In this document: one piece after another, positions 53,836-62,415 of the stretch
Layout of the letters: each line of letters starts with the position of its first letter
Numbering within the stretch: the stretch's first letter is position 1
NCBI RefSeq assembly: GCF_900291475.1
Contig: NZ_OLMM01000001.1
Span: 165,969 to 229,968 of the forward strand
Length of the DNA: 64,000 bases
Direction: 5' to 3'
Origin: Acidaminococcus hominis
Lineage (GTDB): Bacteria > Bacillota > Negativicutes > Acidaminococcales > Acidaminococcaceae
The notes under the pieces: model-generated
Databases searched by the model: none
Seen by the model: the letters and a program-made list of their open reading frames with translations, nothing else
Told to the model about the DNA's origin: nothing
Translations under genes and position numbers: made by a program

Positions 53836-54819
53836 CTATTTTCCCAGCACTTCCTTGGCATTGGCAAAATGCAGCTTGGCAAATTCTCCCAGCCGCTCTG
53901 CCCCAAACTTTTCCAGCAGTTTCTTTCCCGCTCTGGTAGCCTGGGCACCGCCGCCCTTGGGCAGGGCAAAGCCCGCCGCTTCCGACAGCTGCTGCATCAC
54001 CTGGACAAACTGGTCCCGGGCCAAAATGGACGCCGCAGCCACCGCCATGTCCTGCTCTCCCCTGGGCTGCTGATACACCGTCAGTCCCGGGAACGCCCCT
54101 TCCAGGTCCCGGGTAATGGTATTAACCCGGGTGAACTGGTCCACCAGGGCGAAATGACAGTCCGGGCACTCCTTGAGCACCTTGGCCAGTGCCGTCACGT
54201 GCCCGTGGGCCAGCAAATGGTTCAGATTCTGCTTTTGGGCTTTCAACTCTGCATACCGCTGGTTATAGAACTTGGGCCGCAGGGTCAGTACAGAGTACCC
54301 TGCCGCATGCTCCCGGATTTTTTCTGCCAGCGTGTGGATTTTGTCGTCCGTCAGGGTCTTGCTGTCCCGAATCCCCCACTCCAGAAACTGCCTGGCGGTT
54401 TCTTCCCGCACAGCCACAGCCGCCACTACTAAAGGGCCCAAAAAATCCCCCTTGCCCGACTCGTCGCTGCCGGCCCAATAGCCATCAAAGCCCGGCTTGC
54501 CAGCCAGGAGGGTCAGGGTTTCTTCCCGCAGACCGCCCAGTACCGCTTCTTTTGTAGTAGAGCCAACGCTTTTGGGCGTCACCGCATACCCCGACAGGCA
54601 GTCCTCACAAACCTGCCGCAGAGGGGACTCCTTGCCGCCCCAGACGATTTTGAGCCCTTTCTTTCCATTATAAAAAGCTACGGTGACAGCCACGCCTTCC
54701 TGCTCTATGCGCAGCTGCTGACCGTAGTTGATTTCCTTCTGCTGGACAGGCTCAGCCGTTACCTGCTGCAGTTTTTTCTTCTTGTCTGCCACATAACGGG
54801 CAAATTCTTCCGGTGCCAT
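53836..54819 (-). CDS. rnhC: ribonuclease HIII
   Basis: 327 residues from the ATG at 54819, seven bases behind AAGGAG. An N-terminal TBP-like substrate-binding domain (about residues 1-100) precedes an RNase H2-type core with SDESGKGDFLGPLVVAAV near residue 115 (the Asp-Glu pair that distinguishes HIII), DSKTLTD, and ALVDQFTRVN holding a further catalytic Asp. It removes RNA from RNA-DNA hybrids. Third gene behind the PHP and P-loop/Asp23 genes. Confidence 0.9.
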   Translation of the reverse strand: MAPEEFARYVADKKKKLQQVTAEPVQQKEINYGQQLRIEQEGVAVTVAFYNGKKGLKIVWGGKESPLRQVCEDCLSGYAVTPKSVGSTTKEAVLGGLREETLTLLAGKPGFDGYWAGSDESGKGDFLGPLVVAAVAVREETARQFLEWGIRDSKTLTDDKIHTLAEKIREHAAGYSVLTLRPKFYNQRYAELKAQKQNLNHLLAHGHVTALAKVLKECPDCHFALVDQFTRVNTITRDLEGAFPGLTVYQQPRGEQDMAVAAASILARDQFVQVMQQLSEAAGFALPKGGGAQATRAGKKLLEKFGAERLGEFAKLHFANAKEVLGK

Positions 54820-54850
54820 GCACACTCTCCTTATCTGCCCGGTTCCAGGC

Positions 54851-55771
54851 TTACGGCACAGCCTCGGTCTCCACCTCAATAACAGGTTCCAGATCATCCT
54901 CCGCCGCAGGCTTTTCACTATTTTCCGGGTTATCTTCCGGCCGCACCGTCAGGCTGCGCACGGAAACATCAATATTTTTTACCGGCATGGAGGTCATACC
55001 CTCCACTTTCAGCTTAATCTTATTCTGCAAGGTTTTCACCACTTCAAAAAGCGGCGCACCAAAGAACAGAATCAGTTCCAAATAGATGGTCATGCCCTTG
55101 CTGGTATCCGAAGGGCGGCGCACCTTAATAGACGTGATTCGGTCCACATCTCTGTTCTTTTTTACCACAATCTTCACAATGTCGATGACCACATAGTCCG
55201 ACACGGAAATCTTCCCATAGTAGCTGAAGGCCGGACGCACAATGGACTTCTCTGCCAAATGGGGCTTATTGCTTTTGTTCCGGTTGAACAATCGGTGGGG
55301 CAAATCCACCAGTACCCCGGACAAATGGGGCTTGAGCTCAATGGTGGGCACAGGCACAATGTGCTTGCCCTCCTTCAGGCGCATTTCCCGGGCCTTTTTC
55401 ATTTCCCGGCCTGTGGCAATGTCTTGGATATACACGTACTCCGCCGGTGCCGGAATAGCCAGACGCTTGCAGATGGTCCGCACCATCTTGTCCGAAGTGC
55501 CGATAACCAGCAGCGTATCTATATCGCTGGCCGTCAGGGCGTGTTTTACCTCGTCCCGGTGGTCATCTTCCATAAAGATGGCCCGTTTCACGGCCTGTAC
55601 CTTATTCTGTTCCGTTTTGGCCGACTTGCCTGCCAAAATCTTGGTGCCTTCAATCAGCAGCCCATCATCGATGATGCCATTGCAGCCATGGTCGTGGGCT
55701 ACCCCGATGGCCCGGTAGCTTTTCCCGGTACCGCTGGGGCCTACAAACGCAATCACTTTCATTTGCCGCAC
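54851..55771 (-). CDS. P-loop NTPase fused to an Asp23/Gls24-like domain
   Basis: 306 residues. VIAFVGPSGTGKSYRAIGVA at the N-terminus is a Walker A loop (GPSGTGKS, about residues 10-17), and DTLLVIGTSDKMV near residue 85 may be part of the nucleotide fold. From about residue 180, GKISVSDYVVIDIVKIVVKKN, ELILFFGAPLFEVVKTLQNKI and NIDVSVRSL match the Asp23/Gls24 (alkaline-shock, envelope-stress) domain. The tail is acidic. A nucleotide-sensing envelope-stress protein is plausible but unproven. The gene lies ten bases after the PHP gene. Confidence 0.7.
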   Translation of the reverse strand: MRQMKVIAFVGPSGTGKSYRAIGVAHDHGCNGIIDDGLLIEGTKILAGKSAKTEQNKVQAVKRAIFMEDDHRDEVKHALTASDIDTLLVIGTSDKMVRTICKRLAIPAPAEYVYIQDIATGREMKKAREMRLKEGKHIVPVPTIELKPHLSGVLVDLPHRLFNRNKSNKPHLAEKSIVRPAFSYYGKISVSDYVVIDIVKIVVKKNRDVDRITSIKVRRPSDTSKGMTIYLELILFFGAPLFEVVKTLQNKIKLKVEGMTSMPVKNIDVSVRSLTVRPEDNPENSEKPAAEDDLEPVIEVETEAVP

Positions 55772-55781
55772 CCGCTTTATT

Positions 55782-56615
55782 TTAGTGGTTTTTGGCGTTA
55801 ATTACGCCAGCAATATTTTCGTACTGAATGGGGAATTCTCCCAAACGATTGGGGAACCGGTCAGGATTCCCGTGCAGATCGCTGCCGCCGCTGGGCAAAA
55901 GACCCTGCTCCTTGGCAATGGACAGCCAATCGTGCTTTACCCGTTCCTTCAGGGTAGAAGGGTGCCAGACTTCCATCCCGTCAAAGGGCACTTCCGAAAG
56001 CAGCTGGAGCACCAGCTTCACATTCTTGATTTCCGCCGGATGGGCCAGCACTGCAATGCCCCCCGCTTCGTGAATCAGCTGTACAGCTTCCTTGGGGCTC
56101 ATTTTCACCTGGCGGCAGTAGGCCGGCTTTCCCTCGGCAATCAGCGCATCAAACACCGCGCCCACCGTGGGAAACAGCCCTTTCTTGACCAGCACCCTGG
56201 CAATATGCGGCCGGCCCAGGCTCTTGGAGCCGGCAGCCTCGTCCCGCACCTCCGACAGGGTCAGGGGATAGCCCAGACTGTTGATTTTGTCTATGATCCG
56301 GCTGACCCGGTCAATCCGCCCCACCCGGTTCCAGGCCATGGCCTGAAGCAGAGGCTTATAGTCCGGGCGAAAATGGTAGCCCAGCACATGGACGTCCCGT
56401 CCATAATAATTGGTATCTATCTCCACTCCCCGGAGCAGTTCCAAGGTATAGCCTTTTTCCTGGATATAGGAATTAGCCGGCCCAAACGCCTGGATATTGT
56501 CATGGTCCGTAATGGCAATGGTGTGCGTTCCTGTTTCCACCGCCTGGTCCACAATCTCCTGGGGGGTATAAATTCCGTCTGAAAACGTTGTATGAATATG
56601 CAAATCAGCTAGCAT
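55782..56615 (-). CDS. PHP-domain phosphoesterase (TrpH/RNase AM type)
   Basis: 277 residues. Metal-binding PHP motifs are DLHIHTTFSDG at residues 4-14, ITDHDN near residue 36, EIDTNYYGRDVHVLGYHF near residue 66, LAHPAE near residue 190, and the final SGGSDLHG near residue 243. Relatives hydrolyse 3',5'-nucleoside bisphosphates and trim RNA 5' ends. It heads the three-gene unit with the P-loop/Asp23 gene and rnhC. Confidence 0.88.
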   Translation of the reverse strand: MLADLHIHTTFSDGIYTPQEIVDQAVETGTHTIAITDHDNIQAFGPANSYIQEKGYTLELLRGVEIDTNYYGRDVHVLGYHFRPDYKPLLQAMAWNRVGRIDRVSRIIDKINSLGYPLTLSEVRDEAAGSKSLGRPHIARVLVKKGLFPTVGAVFDALIAEGKPAYCRQVKMSPKEAVQLIHEAGGIAVLAHPAEIKNVKLVLQLLSEVPFDGMEVWHPSTLKERVKHDWLSIAKEQGLLPSGGSDLHGNPDRFPNRLGEFPIQYENIAGVINAKNH

Positions 56616-56727
56616 AATAATTCTCCTCTTTGATTATGCCTCTATTATACCAGTTTGCAGCCGAAAAAGGTACCGTGGGAGCGGAAGACCTCCCTGCTCC
56701 ATAAAGTACGGCCAGGCCCTATTCACG

Positions 56728-56765
56728 AAAAAAGCTTCAGGCAGCACGCTGCTTGAAGCTTTTTT
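56728..56765 (-). terminator. terminator of the small membrane protein gene
   Basis: AAAAAAGCTTCA-g-GCAGC pairs with GCTGC-t-TGAAGCTTTTTT. It is bidirectional in form and lies between the 52-residue gene and the PHP gene. Confidence 0.8.
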
Positions 56766-56806
56766 CTGCATCCGAACCTTTTCCACACTTCCGTTCAGGA
56801 CCCTTG

Positions 56807-56965
56807 CTAAGTCCGGGAACGGCCAAACTCCACCAGGAGGGCGATGCCCATCAGGCCTGCTGCGGCCATGGTCATCAGCGACCCGGTGATAAAACTCCGG
56901 TACAGGGCAAAGAAGAACACGATCAGCAAGGCTTTGCGAAAATCTAGCTGTAACAAATGTTTCAT
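56807..56965 (-). CDS. 52-residue membrane protein, unknown function
   Basis: The ATG at 56965 has GAGGAG about ten bases upstream, and the frame ends at TAG at 56807, 40 bases before a strong terminator. The product starts MKHLLQLDFRKALLIVFFFA and has two hydrophobic stretches (about residues 11-22 and 29-46, MTMAAAGLMGIALLVEF), so one or two membrane helices. No family was recognised. The clean binding site, hydrophobic pattern and terminator support a real small gene that length cut-offs would miss. Confidence 0.6.
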   Translation of the reverse strand: MKHLLQLDFRKALLIVFFFALYRSFITGSLMTMAAAGLMGIALLVEFGRSRT

Positions 56966-57160
56966 AAATTTTAGTCTCCTCTTTTAGCCAATGCATCCGA
57001 TATCTTTTCTGTAACCATTTTCCTCTAAAAATGTCCGCTTGTCAAGAGTCCAATTACACGGTTTGCACGCCCAAAAGACCTGCCAGGGTTTCCCCCAGCA
57101 GGTCCGGGTACTGCATGTGGTTTTGGTCAAACGCAAACTTATGTGGTGCAGCCCTTGCTG

Positions 57161-58060
57161 TTACAGCAGGCCACTTTCTTTCCAGGCAGCCGTTACCTTG
57201 GCCCGTTCTGCGTCCGTCATCGGGCACAGGGGCAGGCGGTACGGACCGGCATTAAAGGGAGTCATTTTGGTAACCGCTTCCTTGATGGGAATGGGGTTGC
57301 TTACCAGGAACATGGATCTGGCCTGGGGAATCATCTTGGCATTCAAATCCCGGGCCTTTTGTACTTCGCCCTTTTCGTAGCTGGTCATCAGGTCCTGGAG
57401 CAGTTCTCCGCCTACGTTGCTGAGTACGGAGATGAGGCCCACAGCCCCTACGCTCATCAGCGGCAGGATTAAACCGTCATCACCGCTGTAGATGGAGAAA
57501 TCTTCCGGAGCAATACGGTACAGTTCTGCCACCTGGCTGACATTGCCGGAAGCTTCCTTTACTGCCACAATGTTGGAGCATTCCCGGGCCAACCGGTTGA
57601 TGGTCTCCGGCAGAATGTTGGTGCCGGTACGGCCGGGCACGTTGTAGATGATAATCGGCAGTTTGGTATGCTCTGCAATGGTCTTAAAATGCTGGTAAAA
57701 ACCTTCCTGGGACGGTTTGTTGTAGTACGGTCCCACCACCAGCACCCCATCGGCGCCTACTTTTTCTGCCAGTTCGTTCATCTTCAGCACATCAGCCGTG
57801 TTGTTGGAGCCGGTGCCTACGATTACCGGAGCTTTATGGTTAATCTTGGCAATTACTTTGGTAAACAGTTCTTCCTTTTCTTCCACGGTCATGGTAGGGG
57901 CTTCGCCGCTGGTCCCAGAAACCAGGATTGCGTCAGAGCCATGTTCCACCAGCCAGGCAGCAAAGTCCGCTGTGCCGTCAGCATTCAGGGAGCCGTCTTC
58001 GTGAAAGAAGGTTACCATGGCCGTCATCAAACGACCAAAGTAGGGTTTTGTTCTAGTCAT
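57161..58060 (-). CDS. dapA: 4-hydroxy-tetrahydrodipicolinate synthase
   Basis: 299 residues, a class I aldolase TIM barrel. The motifs are SGTSGEAPTMTVEEKEEL near residue 48, IIIYNVPGRTGTNI near residue 135 (catalytic Tyr), AVKEASGNVSQV near residue 165 (Schiff-base Lys) and YSGDDGLILPLMSVGAVGLISV near residue 190. It condenses pyruvate with aspartate semialdehyde. The ATG overlaps the lysC stop (ATGA). Last gene of the riboswitch-controlled operon. Confidence 0.94.
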   Translation of the reverse strand: MTRTKPYFGRLMTAMVTFFHEDGSLNADGTADFAAWLVEHGSDAILVSGTSGEAPTMTVEEKEELFTKVIAKINHKAPVIVGTGSNNTADVLKMNELAEKVGADGVLVVGPYYNKPSQEGFYQHFKTIAEHTKLPIIIYNVPGRTGTNILPETINRLARECSNIVAVKEASGNVSQVAELYRIAPEDFSIYSGDDGLILPLMSVGAVGLISVLSNVGGELLQDLMTSYEKGEVQKARDLNAKMIPQARSMFLVSNPIPIKEAVTKMTPFNAGPYRLPLCPMTDAERAKVTAAWKESGLL

Positions 58061-59298
58061 TCCGCTTCACCTTCCCGAGATTTAAAAGCCTTGTGCAGCG
58101 CATTCACAGCAGCATCCACTTGGTCGTCCTTGACAATGGCAGAAATGAGATTGTCAGAATCAGTGGTTTGCAGAATGGGAATCCCTGCATCCGTCAGGGC
58201 CAGGATGAACCGGGCCATGATGCCGGGAACCCCGCCCATGTGAGCGCCGACAACCGTTACTTTAGCACAATTTTCGGTTAATGTATAGTTGAAATGCAGG
58301 TCATCCAGCACCTTAGCCGCATCTTTGGCTACAGCACTGTAGGTGGCAAACATCAGGGAACTGGGCTGGAGGCTCATGGTGCCGATGCTGACCCCTCTGT
58401 GGGCCAGGGTATCGAACAGCTCACTGCCGTTGTGGGTGGCACCCGGTTCCAGTTCTACCTGAAAGAAGGACAGGCCGGTTTTGCTGGCCACGCCGGAAGC
58501 ATGCTGGCCTTTTACATCGTCCTGCTGCTCCATATCCGGGTTGTTATCTTCTTCCTTGGTAATCAGCGTGCCCGGGGCATCAGAGAACGTGCTCTTGACT
58601 ACCATGGGCACCCCGTAGCGCATGACGATTTCCACCGCTCTGGGGTGAATTACCTTGGCGCCCTGGTGGGCCATTTCCCGGATTTCATCGTAGGAAATTT
58701 GTTTGATAATCTTGGCATCTTTTACTACCCGGGGGTCAGCGGTCATAACGCCGTCCACATCGGTATAGATTTCCACCTTGTCAGCCTTCAGGGCTACCCC
58801 GAAAGCGGCTGCAGAGGTATCGCTGCCGCCCCGGCCCAGGGTGGTGATGTTCTTATGGTCTTCGGTTACCCCTTGGAACCCGCAGATAACCGGGATAATG
58901 CCCTGCTCAATCAGCTGCAGCAGGTGATCCGGTTCCACCTTACGGATTTTGGCGTTGCCGTATTCGTTATCGGTAATCATGCCTGCCTGGCCGCCAGTCA
59001 GGGCTTTGGACTTCAGGCCCGCTTCCTGCAAGGTAGCCGCCATGACTGCGGAGGAAATGATTTCCCCACAAGCCATGAGCAGATCCATTTCGTGATCCTC
59101 CGGAGAGGGGTTCACGGATTTCAGCATATTGATCAGCGTATCGGTGGCAAAGGGATCGCCCTTGCGGCCCATGGCAGATACCACTACCACAGGGGAATAG
59201 CCATTGCCGATAGCTTCCTTGACTTTGTTCACAACCAGCTCACGGGTGTGAGGAGATGCTACGGACGTTCCTCCGAATTTTTGTACAATGATTTTCAT
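58057..59298 (-). CDS. lysC: aspartate kinase
   Basis: 413 residues. The N-terminal catalytic motif is VQKFGGTSVASPHTRELV. GFQGVTEDHKNITTLGRGGSDTSA near residue 140 and VYTDVDGVMTADPRVV (as IYTDVDGVMTADPR) near residue 175 are the substrate and ATP regions. Two ACT domains follow after about residue 270 (GVSIGTMSL, VVGAHMGGVPGIMARF). It phosphorylates aspartate, the first step towards lysine, threonine and methionine. It lies 21 bases after asd. Position under the lysine riboswitch suggests a lysine-dedicated isozyme. Confidence 0.93.
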   Translation of the reverse strand: MKIIVQKFGGTSVASPHTRELVVNKVKEAIGNGYSPVVVVSAMGRKGDPFATDTLINMLKSVNPSPEDHEMDLLMACGEIISSAVMAATLQEAGLKSKALTGGQAGMITDNEYGNAKIRKVEPDHLLQLIEQGIIPVICGFQGVTEDHKNITTLGRGGSDTSAAAFGVALKADKVEIYTDVDGVMTADPRVVKDAKIIKQISYDEIREMAHQGAKVIHPRAVEIVMRYGVPMVVKSTFSDAPGTLITKEEDNNPDMEQQDDVKGQHASGVASKTGLSFFQVELEPGATHNGSELFDTLAHRGVSIGTMSLQPSSLMFATYSAVAKDAAKVLDDLHFNYTLTENCAKVTVVGAHMGGVPGIMARFILALTDAGIPILQTTDSDNLISAIVKDDQVDAAVNALHKAFKSREGEAE

Positions 59299-59319
59299 GT
59301 CTCTCAGACTCCTCTTTGC

Positions 59320-60351
59320 TTACAGCCAGCCGTTTTTAACCATGGTCTCTGCAATTTGCAGGGTGTTCAGGGCAGCGCCCTTACGAATCTGGTCCCCTAC
59401 GCACCAGAAGTTGAAGCTATTGGCAGCGGATTCGTCCCGTCTCAGACGGCCTACATACACATCGTTCAGGCCGGAAGTGTAGAGGGGCATAGGATATACC
59501 TGCTGGGAAGGATCGTCCTGCAGCACAACGCCGGGGAAATTGGCCAAAGCCTTGCGGATTTCAGCCAGGTCCACATCGTGTTCCAGTTCCACGTTGACGG
59601 ATTCGCTGTGGCTTCTGTACACAGGTACCCGAACGGTAGTAGCCGTTACCCGCATTTCCGGATCGGAGAAGATTTTCTTGGTTTCGTTGACCATCTTCAT
59701 TTCTTCCTTGGTGTACAGGTTATCCAGGAATACGTCGATTTGCGGAATCAGGTTCAGGGCCAGAGGATAATGTTTCGGCATGCCAGCGCTGGGGAAAATA
59801 TGTGCTTCCATTTCTTTGCCGGCAGCAGCTTCCTGAATCTGGCGTTCCAGTTCGTCCAGGCCGTCTTTGCCGGCGCCGGAAGCAGCCTGGTAGGTGGAAA
59901 CGATGATCCGTTTGATCCGAGCCAGGTCATAGATGGGTTTCAGGGCCATCACCATGATAATGGTGGAGCAGTTGGGGTTGGCAATGATGCCGTGATGTTT
60001 TTGGATGTCCTGGGGGTTTACTTCCGGAACAATCAGAGGCACATCCGGGTCCATCCGATAGGTGCTGGAGTTGTCGATAACCACAGCGCCGGCTTTTACA
60101 GCGATAGGAGCAAATTCCTTGCTGATGGAGCCGCCGGCAAACAGAGCCACGTCAATGCCGTTAAAGGAATCAGCCTTGGCTTCTTCCACTTTATAGGTTT
60201 TGCCCCGAACGGTCAGTTCCTTGCCAGCAGAGCGGGCAGAAGCCAGCAGCTTCAGGTTGGCAAACGGGAAATCCCGTTCGTTCAGCAGATTGATAAATTC
60301 TTGACCTACGGCACCCGTAGCGCCCAAAATTGCCAAATTGTATTGTTTCAT
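59320..60351 (-). CDS. asd: aspartate-semialdehyde dehydrogenase
   Basis: 343 residues. NADP-binding LAILGATGAVGQEFINLL at residues 6-23, the catalytic Cys in IANPNCSTIIMVMALKP near residue 130, and EHDVDLAEIRKAL in the C-terminal half. It reduces aspartyl phosphate to the semialdehyde used by DapA. It lies 45 bases after dapB in the same operon. Confidence 0.93.
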   Translation of the reverse strand: MKQYNLAILGATGAVGQEFINLLNERDFPFANLKLLASARSAGKELTVRGKTYKVEEAKADSFNGIDVALFAGGSISKEFAPIAVKAGAVVIDNSSTYRMDPDVPLIVPEVNPQDIQKHHGIIANPNCSTIIMVMALKPIYDLARIKRIIVSTYQAASGAGKDGLDELERQIQEAAAGKEMEAHIFPSAGMPKHYPLALNLIPQIDVFLDNLYTKEEMKMVNETKKIFSDPEMRVTATTVRVPVYRSHSESVNVELEHDVDLAEIRKALANFPGVVLQDDPSQQVYPMPLYTSGLNDVYVGRLRRDESAANSFNFWCVGDQIRKGAALNTLQIAETMVKNGWL

Positions 60352-60396
60352 GATGTGTACCCCTTTCTATTTCCCTAGCGATTGTTTTTAGATATG

Positions 60397-61167
60397 TTAT
60401 AAAATGGCGTCCAGTCCGTAGACAAGACCTTTTTTGTTAACCATGGTACGGCAGCCCAGCATAACCCCCGGCATATAGCATTCCCGGCTGACAGGATCGT
60501 TGCGGACCGTCAGGGTTTCGCCCATGCTGCCGAAGATGATTTCCTGGCTGGCCACAAAGCCCGGCAGGCGAACAGAGTGGATTCTCATGCCTTCGTATTC
60601 AGCACCTCTGGCATGGGGCAGCTTTTCCGTTTCATCCGGATTGCCCTGGGCTACAAACCCGCCTCTGGCTTCTGCCAATTTCTGGGCCGTCAGTACGGCG
60701 GTACCGGAAGGCGCATCCAGTTTTTGGTCGTGGTGCATTTCGATGATTTCCACTTGGGGGAAATACTTGGCCACTTCCGTGGCGATTTTCATCATCAGCA
60801 CAGCGCCCATTGCAAAGTTGGGGCAAACCAGCACGCCCACATCATTCTTTTTGGCCAGGGCATCCAGTTCGTCCAAGTTTTCCTTGGTAAAACCGGTGGT
60901 GCCCACTACAGCGTTCACTTTAGCGTTCAAGATGGTCCGAAGACTATTCATAACTACATCCGGCCGGGTGAAGTCCACCACTACATCAGGTTTGTGGGCG
61001 GCCAGGGCAGCTGCCAGATCGGTATCCACCGGCGTGCCTTCCACGGTTTTGCCTTCCCCGAATACATCTACAGCGCCTACCAGTTCCATATCGCTTTGTT
61101 TCAGTACCGTTTGGACAACCGTATGACCCATCTTACCCAATGCACCGTTTACCAATACTTTTACCAT
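60397..61167 (-). CDS. dapB: 4-hydroxy-tetrahydrodipicolinate reductase
   Basis: 256 residues. VLVNGALGKMGHTVVQTVLK at the N-terminus binds the nucleotide, VVDFTRPD and GTTGFTKENLDEL follow, and EMHHDQKLDAPSGTAVLTAQ near residue 144 is the signature with the catalytic His and Lys. Reduces the DapA product. First gene behind the lysine riboswitch. Confidence 0.94.
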   Translation of the reverse strand: MVKVLVNGALGKMGHTVVQTVLKQSDMELVGAVDVFGEGKTVEGTPVDTDLAAALAAHKPDVVVDFTRPDVVMNSLRTILNAKVNAVVGTTGFTKENLDELDALAKKNDVGVLVCPNFAMGAVLMMKIATEVAKYFPQVEIIEMHHDQKLDAPSGTAVLTAQKLAEARGGFVAQGNPDETEKLPHARGAEYEGMRIHSVRLPGFVASQEIIFGSMGETLTVRNDPVSRECYMPGVMLGCRTMVNKKGLVYGLDAIL

Positions 61168-61190
61168 GAAGCCATCTCTCCTTTTGTCCT

Positions 61191-61226
61191 AAAAAAATAA
61201 GTCATTGAGCGAGCCCAATGACTTAT
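61191..61226 (-). terminator. riboswitch expression-platform terminator
   Basis: On the minus strand, TAAGTCATTG-g-GC pairs with GC-t-CAATGACTTA, followed by TTTTTTT, between the lysine aptamer and dapB. When lysine is bound, this stem is expected to form and stop transcription. Confidence 0.85.
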
Positions 61227-61275
61227 AGAAATAGAAGCGTTCCTTTTGCCAGGAAGCTCTTGTTCATTCCACATC

Positions 61276-61431
61276 ATTGATAGCTCTCCACCCTAAGGCG
61301 ACAGTCTGCAGATTCTTGATCTGCAGCCCAGCACGGCCATGTACCCACGGTCCTGCTTCGGCGGTTGGCCTTTCATTTTCCTCTTTGGTGTCCCTCAGAA
61401 AACTACTGATCGTTTCCGCGCCTCTATCACT
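61276..61431 (-). promoter_or_regulatory. lysine riboswitch (L box)
   Basis: The minus strand shows the L-box landmarks in order: GTGATAGAGGCGCGGAAAC, AGTAGTTTTCTGAGGGA, GAAAGGCCAACCGCCGAAGC, a GCTGCAGATCAAGAATCTGCAG hairpin region, and TTAGGGTGGAGAGCTATC, which closes P1 with GATAG/CTATC. A terminator and dapB follow. It switches off the lysine operon when lysine is plentiful. Confidence 0.9.
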
Positions 61432-61449
61432 TGTAAATTTTATGGTTTT

Positions 61450-61478
61450 AGTATAGGCATTCTGCGCCGAAATGTCAA
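61450..61478 (-). promoter_or_regulatory. promoter of the dapB-asd-lysC-dapA operon
   Basis: A consensus TTGACA (61478-61473) and TATACT (61455-61450) are spaced by 17 bases on the minus strand, directly upstream of the riboswitch. Confidence 0.8.
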
Positions 61479-61509
61479 CCGATTTGAGCAAATTTCGTCA
61501 CTTTTTGCC

Positions 61510-61950
61510 TTATTTAATGTTTTTTCGTAAATCTGCCATGCACCGGCTGAACAAATTTGTTAATTCCGGTACAAATTGCTGGGAATATACGGTAGCCCCG
61601 ATTCCTGCCCGTTTGGCAAAGACCTGGCGTACCTGGGGCAGGCTCAGCCCTTCATAGGCGTGGAGGGCCTCACACATTTCCTCATAATTGGCCCCGTAGC
61701 TGTAGTCCGGGGTAGCTTCCATCTGTTTGCCCAGGGTCAGGTAAAAATCGTTCCATTCTTCCAGGCTGTAGGTCTGGCCCACCATTTTGGCGCAGCTTTG
61801 CACCAGATGGGCCTTCACGTACATATATTCCCGCAGGGCTGTTACCCTGGCTTCCGGGAACAGCTTGAACCATTCATAAATATGGTAGCCGGCCCAGTCG
61901 CCGATGGTATCCACCGCATCCGCCATTTTCTTCCATTTATTGTCGCTCAT
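61510..61950 (-). CDS. conserved hypothetical protein
   Basis: 146 residues from the ATG at 61950, with AAGGAG nine bases upstream, 13 bases after the dut stop. No family recognised. The product is soluble, rich in aromatic residues (WAGYHIYEWFKLFPE, SYGANYEEMCEALHAYEG) and probably all-alpha. Co-transcription with dut is likely; the lysine-operon promoter begins just beyond it. Confidence 0.6.
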   Translation of the reverse strand: MSDNKWKKMADAVDTIGDWAGYHIYEWFKLFPEARVTALREYMYVKAHLVQSCAKMVGQTYSLEEWNDFYLTLGKQMEATPDYSYGANYEEMCEALHAYEGLSLPQVRQVFAKRAGIGATVYSQQFVPELTNLFSRCMADLRKNIK

Positions 61951-61963
61951 TGCGCATCGCTCC

Positions 61964-62413
61964 TTATTTGGTGCTGCCAAAGCCGCCGCTGCGCTCCTGT
62001 TTGGGGGTGGCGCCGTCCTGGTCAGCCAACAGATATTGATAGAAAATCCCCTGGGCCACCCGTTCGCCCTTTTGCAGAGTCACGTCCTCGTCGCTGTCAT
62101 TGTACAGTGCCAGCAGCATATGACCCTCGTTGTCCGGGTTGTTGTAGTAGTCCGCATCTACAATCCCTTCATTATTTACCAGGCGCAAATGGCGTTTTAC
62201 AGCCATGCTGGAGCGAATGTGGATACCCAGGTATTCGTTGTCCTGCATATACGCCTTGATTCCCGTAGGCACCAGCTTCTGGGTATGGGCCGGAATGGTG
62301 ACTTCTTCCGGCAGATAGATGTCGTAGCCGGCGCTGCGGCTGGTTTGTCTGCTGGGCAGGGGGAAATCCATATTTTGATAGGAAGTAATTTTTTCAAAGC
62401 CTCTGATTTTCAT
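61964..62413 (-). CDS. dut: dUTP diphosphatase (trimeric dUTPase)
   Basis: 149 residues with all five dUTPase motifs: SAGYDIYLPE (1), RSSMAVKRHL (2), NNEGIVDADYYNN (3, with catalytic Asp), KGERVAQGIF (4) and RSGGFGSTK (5, the P-loop-like C-terminus). Hydrolyses dUTP to dUMP to keep uracil out of DNA. It starts two bases after the stop of the secreted protein gene. Confidence 0.93.
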   Translation of the reverse strand: MKIRGFEKITSYQNMDFPLPSRQTSRSAGYDIYLPEEVTIPAHTQKLVPTGIKAYMQDNEYLGIHIRSSMAVKRHLRLVNNEGIVDADYYNNPDNEGHMLLALYNDSDEDVTLQKGERVAQGIFYQYLLADQDGATPKQERSGGFGSTK

Positions 62414-62415
62414 AG

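Noticed and set aside
56634-56996. Open frame of 120 codons on the minus strand
   Set aside because: It runs through a strong terminator hairpin and overlaps the better-supported 52-residue gene in another frame.
57052-57160. Plausible-looking C-terminal peptide (…QYPDLLGETLAGLLGVQTV) after dapA on the minus strand
   Set aside because: No start codon with a binding site was found and the upstream part runs into dapA in another frame; it could be a gene remnant but cannot be supported.
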